Shown: positions 26,930 through 35,400, numbered from the stretch's first letter. The stretch is DNA of 57,586 bases from QHXW01 sp035297145 (GCA_035297145.1 DATGZN010000074.1:1-57586), one strand, 5' to 3'. Translations and numbers: made by a program. Notes: generated by a model not told the origin, from the sequence alone.

Positions 26930-28233
26930 AAATCGTTGCTGCAATCCTGATCGTGGTGCTGATCGCCGTACCGGCATCGCTGTTGTTGCTGTCCGGCGGC
27001 ACAACTCTGAAAATCGATCCGCCCGTCACGGCGATCGGAACCGCGACTCCTGTTCAGGTGCGCGTCGAGAATCCCCACGGCATTCGCCGCCTGACAGCGA
27101 TCATCGAGCAGGACGGGACCCGCCACACGGTTACCGATGTCCACGAACCAGCGCACCGCTGGATGTTCTGGCGTTCGCATGAGAGCCCGCAGATTCGTCA
27201 TTTCCTGGCCGGTAAGCAGCAGGTGCCCGCGCTACACGATGGGAAAGCCCGGCTCATCGTGGAGGTCGAGTCGAACGATCTGCGCGGCCGCACGGATTCG
27301 GTGGAGGCGGAAGTTCAGATCGTCAGCCAGCCTCCGCGCGTCAGCGCCGACGGAGCCCAGCACTACATCAACCAGGGCGGCTCGGAACTGGTGGTGTTTA
27401 CGCCGACCGGTTATGTGACCGATTCCGGCGTACGTGTGGGCAAATACGAGTTCCGCAGCTTCCCACTTCCTTCTCATCCGGGCGAGCGTTTTTCGCTCTT
27501 CGCATATCCTTGGGATCTTCCCGCGGACGTCACGCCTGTAGTGTTCGCGCGCAACCCGGCCGGCGCCGAAGCCACCGCGCGCTTCTGGTTCAAGGTATTT
27601 CCCAAGAAGTTCCGCGTGCGCGACTTTCCTATTGACGACGCTCTTATGGACAGGTTAGTGAACCAGATTGAGCCTGGCGGGTCTGGTGATTTGCTCACGC
27701 GTTTTCTGAAGATTAATGGTGAAATGCGCCGGCAAAACAACAAGACTCTGGCGGACCTCCGCCTCAAGACCGCTGACCATTTTCTGTGGTCCGGCCCCTT
27801 TCTGCCGCTGGTCAATGCGACCGTGGAATCGGCTTTCGCGGATAAACGCAGCTACATCTATAAAGGCAAGAAAGTTGATGAGCAGGTGCACTTGGGCTTC
27901 GACCTGGCCCGCACGCAGCACGTTCCGGTGCCGGCCGCAAACGACGGCCGCGTCGTGTGGGCCGACAATCTCGGCATCTACGGTAACTGTGTGGTGGTTG
28001 ACCATGGCTATGGTCTGCAATCCATTTACGGCCATCTGAGCGAGTTCGCGGTCAAGGCCGGCGACATGGTGAAGAAGGGCCAATCGCTGGGCAAGAGCGG
28101 TTCCACAGGCCTCGCGGGCGGAGATCACCTGCACTTCAGCATGCAGATCGACGGCGTCCAGGTGAATCCGATCGAATGGTGGGACCAGCACTGGATCAAG
28201 GATCGGATCTTGAGCAAAGTGAATGCGCAGTAG
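26926..28233 (+). CDS. M23 family (LytM) metallopeptidase
   Basis: A 435-residue envelope protein with an N-terminal membrane anchor or signal (KIVAAILIVVLIAVPASLLLL). After a long beta-rich region the C-terminal M23 peptidase domain has HLGFD (His322, Asp326), YGHLSEF and the zinc-binding HLHF (His401, His403), so the metal site is complete. M23 enzymes cut peptidoglycan cross-links or serve as divisome activators. The GTG start at 26926 overlaps the S9 peptidase stop by 4 nt. hsdM begins 20 nt after its stop. Confidence 0.9.
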   Translation: MKIVAAILIVVLIAVPASLLLLSGGTTLKIDPPVTAIGTATPVQVRVENPHGIRRLTAIIEQDGTRHTVTDVHEPAHRWMFWRSHESPQIRHFLAGKQQVPALHDGKARLIVEVESNDLRGRTDSVEAEVQIVSQPPRVSADGAQHYINQGGSELVVFTPTGYVTDSGVRVGKYEFRSFPLPSHPGERFSLFAYPWDLPADVTPVVFARNPAGAEATARFWFKVFPKKFRVRDFPIDDALMDRLVNQIEPGGSGDLLTRFLKINGEMRRQNNKTLADLRLKTADHFLWSGPFLPLVNATVESAFADKRSYIYKGKKVDEQVHLGFDLARTQHVPVPAANDGRVVWADNLGIYGNCVVVDHGYGLQSIYGHLSEFAVKAGDMVKKGQSLGKSGSTGLAGGDHLHFSMQIDGVQVNPIEWWDQHWIKDRILSKVNAQ

Positions 28234-28253
28234 GGTCGCGTCGTGAGCGTCGC

Positions 28254-29996
28254 GTGAGGGGATTTCAGGACAAAGTCAGCTTTATCTGGAGCATCGCGGA
28301 CCTTCTGCGCGGCGACTACAAGCAATCGGAATACGGCAAAGTGATTCTGCCGTTCACTGTTCTGCGCAGGTGCGGTAGCCTCCCGTCCAGCCCCGCCGAT
28401 TTCCCGCGGCTATTGAAAACTCTCCCGGTGGAGCTTCGGGAAATTCCCGGTTGCTTCCGTTTGCGCGAAACAATAGCCCGGTTGCAAAAGGCCGGCCTGC
28501 TCGCATTGATTCTGGAACGCTTTGCCGGCATCGATCTCGACCCCGCGTCCGTCTCCAATCACGAGATGGGCTACATCTTTGAAGAACTGATCCGGAAATT
28601 CTCCGAGCAATCCAACGAAACCGCGGGCGAGCATTTCACGCCGCGCGAGATAGTGCGGTTGATGGTTCGCTTGGTTTTTCAGGACGATTCTGGGGCGGGG
28701 AAGTCTCTCTATGATCCGGCCTGTGGCACGGGTGGAATGCTCGCCGGCGCTGAGGCGTACGCACGCGAACGTTTGGAAATCGCCGGCCAGGAGCTGAATG
28801 CGGAATCGTACGCCATCTGCAAGGCGGACGCGGTACTGCGCGGCCACAGCGCCGATTCCATCGCGCTCGGCAACAGCTTCACTCGCGACGCCTTCGCCGG
28901 CCGCAAATTCGACTACATCCTCAGCAACCCGCCTTTCGGCGTGGATTGGAGGAAAGTAGAAAAGCAGGTATGCGCGGAACACGATCGCCTCGGGTTTCGT
29001 GGACGATTCGGCGCAGGGTTGCCGCGGGTGAACGATGGCTCTCTGCTGTTCCTCCAGCTCATGCTTTCGAAGATGAAGCCCGAGGGCACGCGCATCGCGG
29101 TGATCTTCAACGGGTCGCCCCTGTTCGCTGGCGATGCCGGCTCGGGTGAAAGTGAGATCCGGCGCTGGATCTTTGAAAATGACTGGCTCGAAGCGGTCAT
29201 CGCGTTACCCGATCAGCTCTTCTACAACACCGGCCTCGCCACTTACATCTGGCTGCTCACCAACAGCAAGTCTCCCGCTCGCCAAGGCAAGGTGCAGTTG
29301 ATCAACGCTGCCACGTTCTGCGAGAAAATGACGCCGTCGCTGGGCGCCAAACGCAAGCAAATTCCGGCGCAGCACCTTGACCGCATCTGCGAAATTCATC
29401 GCGGCTGTGCTGACGGCCCCTATTCCAGAATTCTGCCCAATCGCGAATTCGGTTACCGCCGCGTCACCATCGAGCGTCCACTGCGCCTGCGGTTCCAGGC
29501 CGCACCCGAACGAATCCGCGATGTGCAGAACAAATTCACTCCGCAGGTCATCAGGGCACTTGCGGAAATGGATGCGCACACGGTTCATGGCGATCAATCG
29601 GCCTTTGACGCGGCCCTCCAGGCTGCGTGTGCCGGGGCTGGAGTGAAGCTGGGCCGCACTGTAGCGCGACGGATTCGTGAAGCTCTTGCGGGCCAGGATG
29701 ACTCCGCCGCTATCTACCGCGACGCTAAGAACCGCCCTCTACCCGACCCTGATCTTCGAGACAACGAAGACGTCCCCTTGGACCAGGACCTCCAGTCGTG
29801 GTTTGAGCGCGAAGTGCTCCCACACGCGCCTGATGCTTGGATTGCTTCCGGCGAGCCGCGCGTTGGTTACGCCATTGCATTTGCGCGATGCTTCTTCGAG
29901 CCGGAACCTGTGCGGCCGCTTGCAGAAATCGACCGTGAGATTCACGAATTGGAGCATGAAGGGCAATTGTTGCTCCAGCAGTTTGGGACGCCGTGA
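28254..29996 (+). CDS. hsdM: Type I restriction-modification methyltransferase subunit (HsdM)
   Basis: The adenine-N6 methyltransferase subunit of a type I system. From GTG 28254 it has 580 residues. The HsdM_N helical domain begins as usual (FIWSIADLLRGDYKQSEYG), but residues about 40-73 stand in for a stretch that I recall as some 45-50 residues longer in related HsdM proteins. The AdoMet motif DPACGTGGM (Asp154) and catalytic NPPF (Asn225-Phe228) are intact, as is the C-terminal tail (DQDLQSWFEREVLPHAPDAW) that interacts with HsdS. It overlaps hsdS by 4 nt. No hsdR is in the window. An upstream extension to 28176 would overlap the M23 gene. Confidence 0.88.
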   Translation: MRGFQDKVSFIWSIADLLRGDYKQSEYGKVILPFTVLRRCGSLPSSPADFPRLLKTLPVELREIPGCFRLRETIARLQKAGLLALILERFAGIDLDPASVSNHEMGYIFEELIRKFSEQSNETAGEHFTPREIVRLMVRLVFQDDSGAGKSLYDPACGTGGMLAGAEAYARERLEIAGQELNAESYAICKADAVLRGHSADSIALGNSFTRDAFAGRKFDYILSNPPFGVDWRKVEKQVCAEHDRLGFRGRFGAGLPRVNDGSLLFLQLMLSKMKPEGTRIAVIFNGSPLFAGDAGSGESEIRRWIFENDWLEAVIALPDQLFYNTGLATYIWLLTNSKSPARQGKVQLINAATFCEKMTPSLGAKRKQIPAQHLDRICEIHRGCADGPYSRILPNREFGYRRVTIERPLRLRFQAAPERIRDVQNKFTPQVIRALAEMDAHTVHGDQSAFDAALQAACAGAGVKLGRTVARRIREALAGQDDSAAIYRDAKNRPLPDPDLRDNEDVPLDQDLQSWFEREVLPHAPDAWIASGEPRVGYAIAFARCFFEPEPVRPLAEIDREIHELEHEGQLLLQQFGTP

Positions 29997-31231
29997 TCGG
30001 CGCATTTCGTGACGCGCCGGCCCACTGGCGCGCGATACCGCTGAAGCGCACGGTGATGGCTTGCACTACAGGCACATGGGGCGAGGAACCACGCGGTGGC
30101 TTTGACGACTTGATCTGCGTACGCGTCGCCGATTTCGACCGCCAACGCCTTTGCGTCGATCTGCGCAACCCGACCCGGCGTTTCGTTCCCGCCGCTTACC
30201 GGCACGGCAGAATGCTCGCCCCCGGGGATCTGCTGCTCGAAAAATCAGGCGGAGGAGACGACCAGCCGGTCGGCGCGGTTGTGCTGTATGAGGGAGGCGC
30301 GCCCGCCGTCTGCTCCAATTTCATCGCGCGCCTGCCTGTAGCGCCTGGCTTTGATGCCCGGTACCTCTCGTATTTGCACGCCGCGCTCTACCGGTTGGGC
30401 GTGAACCGCCGCTCGATCTATCAGACCACCGGCATTCAAAATCTGGACAGCAAATCATACCTGGGGGAAGAAGTCCCCATTCCCGAGTGCGCCGAACAGC
30501 GCCGGATTGCGGCTATTCTCGACGCCAGGACCTCGCTCGTTGACCGTCTCGAGGAAAACAAGCGCCGCTTGCTCGACCTGCTGCGGGAAAGACGTGAAGC
30601 GCTCATCACCCAGACTTTGATTCCAGTCGAGCATCACTGGCCAACTGTGCGCTTCAAGTTCATTCGCTCCGGCGCCCTACTCTATGGAGCCAACGAGCCG
30701 GCTGCGAGCCGGTCAACCGAAGGACCTCGTTACATCCGCATCACCGATCTCAACGATGACGGCTCGCTACGCGAGGACACCTTTCAATCCCTGCCCGACG
30801 ACCTGGTCGCGCCGTACCTGTTGCAGGATGGCGATTTGTTGATGGCACGGAGTGGCGCCACCGTCGGCAAAGCATTTCGTTATCGAAGCGAGTGGGGCCG
30901 CGCCTGCTTTGCCGGGTATCTGGTGCGCCTGCGGCCGGATCGACGCAGGGTGCTGCCCGATTATCTGTACTACTTCACGCAATCGCGCGCGTACCGGAAC
31001 CAGGTCCGGTTGCACACCGTTCAATCAACCATCGCCAATGTGAGCGCGGAGCGATACGGGAATTTCGAAGTGCCGCTGCCGCCGTTGGAAAAGCAGCAAG
31101 CGATGGTGGACTTCCTGAATGGAGCCGTTCAGAAACTTGACCGGTTAGGGGATGTGACAGAAAGGCAGATCTCGTTGCTTCGCGGTTACCGCTCCGCGCT
31201 AATTATTGATGCGGTAACGCGAGGGCTGTAG
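29993..31231 (+). CDS. hsdS: Type I restriction-modification specificity subunit (HsdS)
   Basis: The DNA-recognition subunit that with HsdM forms the methylating complex. The 412-residue protein has two target-recognition domains, about 10-170 and 215-375. Each ends in a conserved helix: VPIPECAEQRRIAAILDART with RLEENKRRLLDLLRERREALI, and VPLPPLEKQQAMVDFLNG with RQISLLRGYRSALIIDAVTRG. The two-domain layout predicts a bipartite asymmetric site. No truncation is visible. The GTG start overlaps the hsdM stop. A convergent gene ends 2 nt beyond, leaving no room for hsdR on this side. Confidence 0.9.
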   Translation: MIGAFRDAPAHWRAIPLKRTVMACTTGTWGEEPRGGFDDLICVRVADFDRQRLCVDLRNPTRRFVPAAYRHGRMLAPGDLLLEKSGGGDDQPVGAVVLYEGGAPAVCSNFIARLPVAPGFDARYLSYLHAALYRLGVNRRSIYQTTGIQNLDSKSYLGEEVPIPECAEQRRIAAILDARTSLVDRLEENKRRLLDLLRERREALITQTLIPVEHHWPTVRFKFIRSGALLYGANEPAASRSTEGPRYIRITDLNDDGSLREDTFQSLPDDLVAPYLLQDGDLLMARSGATVGKAFRYRSEWGRACFAGYLVRLRPDRRRVLPDYLYYFTQSRAYRNQVRLHTVQSTIANVSAERYGNFEVPLPPLEKQQAMVDFLNGAVQKLDRLGDVTERQISLLRGYRSALIIDAVTRGL

Positions 31232-31232
31232 C

Positions 31233-32081
31233 TCAGTACGCCGCGGCAGCCAGTGGTTGCGGAGCCGGTAACGGCCGCGCGCCGATCAGCCGGGACGCGG
31301 CGTTGCCACAATCGCAACAGTCATGCTGAATTGCTCCGGCGAGCCGCGTGCCGACTCGCAACGTTGGACGGCGCAGATCGGTGAGCGAGGTCAGGAGCAG
31401 CTCGGAGTGCGCAGTCTCTTCGATGGCGGCACGCTCCGGCACGATGTGCAGCCCGTCGTGCGCTTCGCATTCGTATGCAATCACGCGGTCGTCGAACCCT
31501 AGCCGTTGCTCGAAAACTGGTACCTGGAACACTCGCCAGAAGCGCTCACGATCGTCCTCTGCCAATTCGCCCTGCTCGCCGCCGGTAAAGGAAACCACGA
31601 AGTGACGCAACGATGGCGCCTCTTGATCTCCGGCTTCGATCGCCTCCGCGAGTGACCGCAGCACTCCCACCGGGGCGGCCAGGGCGCTCGCGCCGAATCG
31701 CTTCAGGCCTTGGCTCCAGTTTTGTGCCATGACCTTGATTCCGGAGGCCGGCTGGAAGCCCGACATCAGGATCGCCGTCTTGGGTGTGTGCTCGAGCGGA
31801 GAACGGAATGCTTGTGGCGTGGGTTGCAATCCACCAGGGCTCTCAAACGCCGCACGGGAACTGCAGAACTCGTTGAGATCAATCACGGGAAGCCGTTCGA
31901 GGGTTCGCTCCACCGAATCCACGGAAGCCAGCGCTTCGGGGGTAGCGAGGCCGGCGCTTTCAAGAAGCGGCTGATAACCGCTGGTGCGTTGCGCAGCGCG
32001 CAACACACGTCTGAATCTCGCCAGGCGCACGTCCACCGCGTGACCCGCTGACGGGCAGGTCCATCTTAAAATGACTAGCAT
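31233..32081 (-). CDS. Reduced PaaK-like adenylate-forming enzyme relative
   Basis: A 282-residue protein resembling the C-terminal part of phenylacetate-CoA ligase-like (PaaK/CapK) enzymes: an opening VLRAAQRTSGYQPLLESAGL, LPVIDLNEF, then YECEAHDGLHIVPE, ETAHSELLLTSLTDLRRPTLR and a CDCG cluster, in PaaK order. It is much shorter than the usual 420-450 residues and lacks the Ser/Thr/Gly-rich ATP-binding loop, so ligase activity is doubtful. ATG 32081 gives an atypical first 17 residues; a GTG near 32033 (VDVRLARF) is an attractive alternative. An amidohydrolase gene lies 120 bases upstream on the same strand. Confidence 0.6.
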   Translation of the reverse strand: MLVILRWTCPSAGHAVDVRLARFRRVLRAAQRTSGYQPLLESAGLATPEALASVDSVERTLERLPVIDLNEFCSSRAAFESPGGLQPTPQAFRSPLEHTPKTAILMSGFQPASGIKVMAQNWSQGLKRFGASALAAPVGVLRSLAEAIEAGDQEAPSLRHFVVSFTGGEQGELAEDDRERFWRVFQVPVFEQRLGFDDRVIAYECEAHDGLHIVPERAAIEETAHSELLLTSLTDLRRPTLRVGTRLAGAIQHDCCDCGNAASRLIGARPLPAPQPLAAAAY

Positions 32082-32111
32082 CGATTATTGGTTTGTTCGG
32101 TCTCTGTCGGC

Positions 32112-32131
32112 GCCGGGTATAGATTCCCGGC
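32112..32131. other. Small perfect hairpin between two minus-strand genes
   Basis: GCCGGG, an 8-base loop and CCCGGC form a 6-bp stem in an otherwise AT-richer 120-bp gap. It lies downstream of the amidohydrolase and 31 nt upstream of the PaaK-like start. There is no T-run, so a terminator is not well supported; a leader hairpin is equally possible. Confidence 0.3.
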
Positions 32132-32201
32132 TCCGCCTGCTTATTGATCTGGGTATTTCGAAGATGAAGTGTACGTTTTATTACGAATCTCTCAATCGAC
32201 G

Positions 32202-33137
32202 TTACCTTAGTAGCATCCGCGTGAGATTGCCTCCGAAGATGCGGCGCGCATCCGGGCCAGAGATAGCGATTTGTTGCAGCGCTTCGACTTGCGCTGCGAA
32301 GATGGCCGCGTTCCAGCCCCGCGGAAAAAACGCAGAATCGGAACCGAAAAGGAGGCGTTCCGGACCCGCCACATTTAGGGCGCGGCGGAAGACTCCGGCC
32401 AGGTCGAGCGGTCCGGGCTGGTACCGTATCCAACTGTTACTGCTGGAGGTATCTAGATAAACGTTAGGGCAGAGATCGCAAATCATCAGAGCCTCGCGGA
32501 AATAGCCGGCCCCAAAATGCGGAATGATGAAGTGCAGTTTCGGGAAAGCAAGGGCCACGGCGTGCAGATCGATCGGATTCGAAAAGCGCATGTCGAAAGG
32601 TGATGGCAGCCCCAGCTTCGCGCGCACGCCTACCGAGAGCACGCCGCAATGAACAAAGATTGCCACGCCAGGGTGCCCGGCGGCGGCATCGAGCAATGCT
32701 CGCACGCGCTCGTCCTGAATGGAATAGCGATGCATGGCGGGGAACAGGCAGATGCAGTGTAAATGGCCGCCCTCGAGAGCGGCCCGCACTCGTTCGGTGG
32801 CGCCGGCAGCCGTCGGGTCAACCATGAAATAGCCGTAGAACCGGTTGGGGTAAGAACGCACGGCCGCGGCAACGGATGCCTCGTCGCCGGGTACGCTCGC
32901 TATCAGAGCGGCGCGCTCGACGCCTTGGCGATCGAGTTCCTCGATCCAAATAGATGCCAGGGGTTCAGGTTCGCGCGGAGGCGCTTGCCATCCCAGCGTG
33001 GTAGCGATGCTTTCGACCGTTGCTGGCACGCCGCCACCACGCGCCGATACCAGCGTGGCTAGTGCGGAGAAAAAGCCGTACGAAAAGAAATGAACGTGTG
33101 CATCGCAGACATCGATGTCTCCCCACGGACTCTGCAT
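32202..33137 (-). CDS. Amidohydrolase family 2 protein
   Basis: A 311-residue TIM-barrel metal hydrolase of the amidohydrolase_2 group (ACMSD-like decarboxylases and hydrolases). Metal-site motifs are VCDAHVHF near the N-terminus, IFVHCGVLS, IIPHFGAGYF and LLFGSDSAFFP near the C-terminus. There is no signal peptide. The substrate is not identifiable; the neighbouring PaaK-like gene might hint at aromatic acid chemistry, but that is only suggestive. A tandem CGCCGAGA repeat lies 18 nt upstream of the ATG, and no ribosome-binding site is evident. Confidence 0.85.
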   Translation of the reverse strand: MQSPWGDIDVCDAHVHFFSYGFFSALATLVSARGGGVPATVESIATTLGWQAPPREPEPLASIWIEELDRQGVERAALIASVPGDEASVAAAVRSYPNRFYGYFMVDPTAAGATERVRAALEGGHLHCICLFPAMHRYSIQDERVRALLDAAAGHPGVAIFVHCGVLSVGVRAKLGLPSPFDMRFSNPIDLHAVALAFPKLHFIIPHFGAGYFREALMICDLCPNVYLDTSSSNSWIRYQPGPLDLAGVFRRALNVAGPERLLFGSDSAFFPRGWNAAIFAAQVEALQQIAISGPDARRIFGGNLTRMLLR

Positions 33138-33154
33138 AAACTTGGTATTGGTTT

Positions 33155-33170
33155 TCTCGGCGTCTCGGCG
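33155..33170. repeat. Tandem 8-bp repeat, second site (TCTCGGCG x2)
   Basis: Two perfect copies of TCTCGGCG, the reverse complement of CGCCGAGA seen at 21369-21392. The flank on the minus strand (AAAACCAATACCAAG) resembles the flank of the first site. It fills the 49-bp gap between two minus-strand genes. Confidence 0.65.
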
Positions 33171-33186
33171 TTGAACGTGGTTTCCG

Positions 33187-34230
33187 CTATGCCACCCGGC
33201 GCAACTTGCTCACGCGGCCGACCTCGACCCATTCAACGACGAAGATGTTCCCTGCGTGATCGAAGCACGCGCCATGCGGGCAGACGAATTTCCCCGGAAT
33301 GAACTTGTCCCGAGGTTCCTTGCGCAGGGCATTCCAGGTGTTGGCTGCCGAATCATCGCCCAGGTGCGTGATCACTTTATTTTCCCGGTTAAGCAGGGTC
33401 ACGCGCGCACCCAGATCGGGGACTACGACGTCACCGTTCTTGTAGAAATCGAAGTAACAGGGCAGGTTGGTGCCACCGATGAATTCGATGTGCTTGCCTT
33501 CTAGCGTGAAGTTCTGAATGCGGTTGTTGCCGCGATCCGCAACCGTCATGATCGGCTGCGTGGCGCGCAGATCGCAGATGATTCCGTGGGGGCAGTTGAG
33601 CTGACCCGCGTCTTTCCCCGGACCGCCAAAGGTGAACTTGTATTCTCCCTTGTTGTTGTACACGTTCACGTAACTCGAACCGTAACCATCGCCGACGTAG
33701 ATGTCGCCGTTCGGAGCGATCGCCAGGTTGGTCGGGCTGTACTTGATTTGCATTCCGTCAGCTCCCGGCTTGTAGGGCTCGGCGTGGCTGGGATAACCCA
33801 GGGTGAACACTTCCTCGCCATCGAGCGTGGTTTTCACCACCAGGCCTCGTTTCGTGTCGCATAGGTAAAGAAACTCGGTGGTGCCTTCCTTGCGGATGTG
33901 CAACCCGTGCGCACCGCCCTTGAATTCTCTGCCCCACGACTTGATGAACTTTCCCTGGGCATCGAACACCACCATGCTGTCGGAACTTTCGCTCACGACA
34001 TTTACGGTGTGGTGGATGTAGATTCGGCCTTGCGAGTCTTCGCACACTCCGTGTGTGTTCCCGTATTTGATGTCCGCGGGAAGTTCGCCCCAATCGTGCG
34101 TGACCTCGTAGGTGTGCGCGCCTTCTCCGACGACCGGCTTCTTGCTTCCGGCTTTGTCGGCTGCCCCGAGAATGAGCGGCACTCCGCCGCCCACCGCAAA
34201 CAAAAAACCGCGACGGGATGTGTTTCTCAT
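33187..34230 (-). CDS. Tat-exported NHL-type beta-propeller protein
   Basis: A 347-residue protein starting RNTSRRGFLFAVGGG, a twin-arginine signal. The mature part carries NHL-like blades: GNTHGVCEDSQGRIYIHHTV, GAHGLHIRKEG, SPTNLAIAPNGDIYVGDGYG, NCPHGIICD, VADRGNNRIQNFTLEG and VCPHGACFDHAGNIFVVEW. The repeated H-G-x-x-D pattern is like peptidylamidoglycolate-lyase-type propellers, so a metal-binding propeller is possible. The ATG at 34230 is used because the twin-arginine motif then sits near the terminus; an upstream in-frame start at 34248 adds six residues. Function and ligand are unknown. Confidence 0.82.
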   Translation of the reverse strand: MRNTSRRGFLFAVGGGVPLILGAADKAGSKKPVVGEGAHTYEVTHDWGELPADIKYGNTHGVCEDSQGRIYIHHTVNVVSESSDSMVVFDAQGKFIKSWGREFKGGAHGLHIRKEGTTEFLYLCDTKRGLVVKTTLDGEEVFTLGYPSHAEPYKPGADGMQIKYSPTNLAIAPNGDIYVGDGYGSSYVNVYNNKGEYKFTFGGPGKDAGQLNCPHGIICDLRATQPIMTVADRGNNRIQNFTLEGKHIEFIGGTNLPCYFDFYKNGDVVVPDLGARVTLLNRENKVITHLGDDSAANTWNALRKEPRDKFIPGKFVCPHGACFDHAGNIFVVEWVEVGRVSKLRRVA

Positions 34231-34261
34231 ACCCAGAGAGGCTATCACAGCCTGAAGGGGT

Positions 34262-35014
34262 CTATTTGCGCTTCAATTCCTCGGGAAAAACGGCGTAGCC
34301 TTCCGGCGGGGGATAGAGTGAATGCAGCAGTTCCAGGCGTTTGCGCAGGTAACGGCTCGGCATCTGGCGCGGCCCGGTCTCCACATCAATGTCGCAGCAG
34401 ATGCCGTGCAAGTAGAGCGTCAGGGTGTCTTCGAAAGACTGCGCGGCGTAGTCACGGAACAGCTTCGTCTCGCGGCGGATGTTGGTCTGCCGCCGCAGCA
34501 AGCCTTGTTTCAGGTGCCAGCTCTTCTCATCCACTTCGCCGTGTACTTCGCTGCTCAATTCTTCGCGCAGAATGCGAAAGTAGCCCTCCTGCGTATCCGG
34601 CGGCCAGCGCCGTACCACCAGCGATGCAATGGCGTTATAGAAGCAATAGTGATAATCGGAAACGTCTTCGTCCTTGATGGCGAAAATCAGCGCGGCGGTC
34701 TCATCAGAGACGTAGCGCGACGCCGCCATCTGGCGATTCTCCGGAGGTTTCTCGTAGCTGACGACGTCGCTGCCTTTCCCGTTGCCTTTCTCCAGGTAGG
34801 GGACCAGCAGCAGGCCCACCTGCGGGAGGATTTCTCCTATCGCTACAGGGAGCGCGGCAATCGGATCGTTCAGATACTGCTTGAGATCCTCTTCCGCCAC
34901 GGGCATCGCCGTGAAATAGGAGAACTTACCGCCTAGCGGCACCATGTCGGCGCGAAAGCGACTGGCAATATCTTCAACCGTGAGTTTGGAACGCTCGATT
35001 TCCGTGGAGGGCAT
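34262..35014 (-). CDS. Hypothetical protein
   Basis: A 250-residue soluble-looking protein that I do not recognise. Features are an N-terminal helix (LTVEDIASRFRADMVPLGG), a middle part with IFAIKDEDVSDYHYCFYNAIASLVVRRW in segments, and a C-terminal CCDIDVETGPRQMPSRYLRKRLELL. There is no signal peptide or membrane segment. Codon use resembles the neighbours. A TGTTACAAT extended -10 sits 11 nt before the ATG. It is divergent from the small gene at 35080. Confidence 0.65.
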   Translation of the reverse strand: MPSTEIERSKLTVEDIASRFRADMVPLGGKFSYFTAMPVAEEDLKQYLNDPIAALPVAIGEILPQVGLLLVPYLEKGNGKGSDVVSYEKPPENRQMAASRYVSDETAALIFAIKDEDVSDYHYCFYNAIASLVVRRWPPDTQEGYFRILREELSSEVHGEVDEKSWHLKQGLLRRQTNIRRETKLFRDYAAQSFEDTLTLYLHGICCDIDVETGPRQMPSRYLRKRLELLHSLYPPPEGYAVFPEELKRK

Positions 35015-35025
35015 CCCTATGCCTG

Positions 35026-35034
35026 ATTGTAACA
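35026..35034 (-). promoter_or_regulatory. Extended -10 box TGTTACAAT for the 34262-35014 gene
   Basis: On the minus strand TGT precedes TACAAT (35026-35031), 11 nt from the ATG at 35014. The transcript would carry a leader of only about 4-5 nt. The same nine bases precede the gene starting at 45120. Confidence 0.5.
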
Positions 35035-35063
35035 GACGGTTGCGAAAGGCTCTTGGAAACGCG

Positions 35064-35072
35064 TGATATGCT
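35064..35072 (+). promoter_or_regulatory. Extended -10 box TGATATGCT before a small gene
   Basis: TGA followed by TATGCT (35067-35072) ends 7 nt before ATG 35080. It would give a leaderless transcript and points to 35080 as the start, over TTG 35053 or ATG 35068. Confidence 0.35.
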
Positions 35073-35079
35073 CACGGTT

Positions 35080-35400
35080 ATGACCCTCAAAACATGGCGG
35101 GAGGGAGAAGAGACCTTCAGCTATGATGGCTCGGTCAAAACTGGAACGACAATCCATTACGGAGCAGACTTCCGATATAGGGCAACGATCTCCGCTTCCG
35201 ACTATCAGCGTCTCTTGCAAAAGTTCGCGAGTGGAGAATATGCCGTAGGAACTTCAAAAACGGACCCGCCCAAAGGAAGCGTGGGGCGATGAATGAAAGA
35301 TAACGTGAATAAGACGGGTCTCGTGTCCTACATTGGGGCTATCCTTCGTGAGGAAGGCTATGCCACGAAACCACGTGCAGGACGAATTCAGTTCAAATAG
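35080..35400 (+). pseudogene. Small gene interrupted by an in-frame TGA
   Basis: The frame from ATG 35080 runs 70 codons to TGA at 35290-35292, and the next codon is ATG 35293, which continues in the same frame for 35 more codons to TAG at 35398-35400. Read through as Trp, the junction gives GSVGR-W-MKDNVNKTG and then GLVSYIGAILREEGYA, a coherent helical, possibly winged-helix end. One base change (TGG to TGA) would explain the break. The region is less GC-rich than its neighbours, which suggests transfer. The function is unknown. Two separate small genes, or a sequencing error, are alternatives. Confidence 0.5.

Noticed and set aside
32106..32137. Possible tRNA T-arm at the GCCGGG hairpin
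   Set aside because: The loop has 8 bases and lacks the TTCRA pattern; no acceptor or anticodon stem is found around it.
32071..32460. A 129-codon plus-strand frame across the gap and the amidohydrolase end
   Set aside because: Most of it is antisense to the amidohydrolase and the rest looks random.
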